From positions 166,841-230,840 of the forward strand of contig NZ_CABVQC010000004.1 of NCBI RefSeq assembly GCF_902499175.1: 64,000 nucleotides of DNA. The letters are read 5' to 3'. Shown one piece after another: positions 63,622-64,000 of this stretch; within the stretch, counting starts at the first letter, position 1; the number at the start of each line of letters is the position of its first letter. This stretch comes from Burkholderia aenigmatica (GTDB taxonomy: Bacteria > Pseudomonadota > Gammaproteobacteria > Burkholderiales > Burkholderiaceae). The translations under genes and the position numbers were made by a program. The notes under the pieces are model-generated. The model worked only from the letters and a program-made list of their open reading frames with translations. It did no database searches and was not told the DNA's origin.

Positions 63622-63816
63622 CTAGAAGTAGAGGATCAGCGTGGCGACCAGCACGAGCGAAATCGCGAACTCGAACAACGCTGGATGCCACACGCGGCGC
63701 AGCACGCCGAGCCGGGCGAGCAGCGCGCGCACGGCCATGTAGAGCGGCACGGTCGCGCACGCATAGACGAAGAACGGCGGCAGGTAGATGCCGGCCAGCG
63801 GGAATTCACTGAGCAT
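63622..63816 (-). CDS. DUF1656 (AaeX-like) small membrane protein
   Basis: A 64-residue protein with two hydrophobic helices (YLPPFFVYACATVPLYMAV and FAISLVLVATLILYF) and the DUF1656 opening MLSEFPLAGIYLPPF. It overlaps the 3' end of the FUSC gene by 11 bases and precedes the adaptor by 23 bases. AaeX-type proteins always sit with AaeAB-like pumps; the exact function is unknown. Confidence 0.92.
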   Translation of the reverse strand: MLSEFPLAGIYLPPFFVYACATVPLYMAVRALLARLGVLRRVWHPALFEFAISLVLVATLILYF

Positions 63817-64000
63817 CGCGGGCGCGCTCCGGAACGGTGGTGAAATAGGCGGCGTACGTGTGCAGCAGCACGTAGACGTCGGCGAACGCGGCCATCAGCC
63901 ACTTCAGTTCGGTATTGCCCGGCTGCGAGGCGGCGAGGCCGGCGAGGGCGTGCGCGGCGCGCCGTGCATGCCGGGCCGCGCGCTTCGGGGCGGCCGCGTG
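63806..64000 (-). CDS. FUSC/AaeB-like efflux permease, C-terminal end (partial)
   Basis: The minus-strand frame is open from the window end to TGA at 63806 and reads NTELKWLMAAFADVYVLLHT then YAAYFTTVPERARDAQ. Position and direction (before DUF1656, HlyD-type adaptor and NodT-type channel) identify it as the last 65 or so residues of the FUSC-type permease. Only a soluble tail is visible. Confidence 0.75.
   Translation of the reverse strand, partial: HAAAPKRAARHARRAAHALAGLAASQPGNTELKWLMAAFADVYVLLHTYAAYFTTVPERARDAQ

Noticed and set aside
1..64000. CRISPR array, tRNA, rRNA or prophage
   Set aside because: No regularly spaced repeats, cloverleaf tRNA sequences, rRNA segments or phage structural genes were seen in the window.

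Overview
The window reads as a GC-rich beta-proteobacterial chromosome segment, most likely Burkholderia (Burkholderia cepacia complex or a close relative). The reasons are codon use with strong G/C at third positions, Burkholderia-style general porin, OprM/RND and AaeAB-like efflux operons, arabinose-binding-type AraC regulators and the absence of AT-rich stretches except in a few accessory patches. This taxonomic call is an inference; there is no rRNA or other marker gene here. About 48 intact or partial protein genes are supported, plus several decayed fragments.

Region 1 (1-11865, + strand) is a nutrient-scavenging cluster. It holds a TonB-dependent receptor (5' end outside the window), two luciferase-like flavin monooxygenases, two NtaA/DszA-type flavin monooxygenases (the second broken by an in-frame amber codon), a polar amino-acid ABC transporter with permease and ATPase fused in one chain, and a dedicated tonB-exbB-exbD-exbD set. 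The gene mix resembles organosulfur or S-substituted-cysteine salvage operons.

Region 2 (11866-14994) is a gene graveyard with palindromes, short repeats and pieces of DUF1016, pyruvate carboxylase and an aminobutyraldehyde dehydrogenase. It ends at an orphan polar amino-acid binding protein (14995-15768).

Region 3 (15953-27330) starts with a divergent MFS/LysR pair. Next comes a six-gene minus-strand operon: ABC ATPase, binding protein, two permeases, threonine-aldolase-like enzyme and PatD-like aldehyde dehydrogenase. Divergent from it are an M20 amidohydrolase, an AlaX-type tRNA-editing protein and a YheO/DauR-like regulator. Together they suggest import and breakdown of a basic, perhaps beta-hydroxylated and N-acylated, amino acid.

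Region 4 (27793-40975) has an MFS exporter and soxR sharing a textbook SoxR box, a porin, an FAD amine oxidoreductase (TIGR03364-like), a TetR regulator divergent from a crotonase/thiolase/acyl-CoA ligase operon, and a TrmB regulator divergent from ridA-MFS with two matching palindromic operators between them.

Region 5 (40976-44163) is a small accessory islet with an IS256 transposase remnant, a possible tyrosine-recombinase tail, a three-gene unit of unknown function cut by the IS, a Fis-like protein and a DUF4303 protein.

Region 6 (44573-64000) returns to core-like genes. It contains an OmpR-type two-component pair, a DUF2892 protein with an ECF sigma factor, two AraC regulators, an AhpD-like protein and an acyl-CoA ligase. 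It ends with two adjacent minus-strand efflux operons: an RND pump with its own response regulator, bracketed by imperfect direct repeats, and an Aae-like FUSC/DUF1656/HlyD/OMP system that runs off the window.
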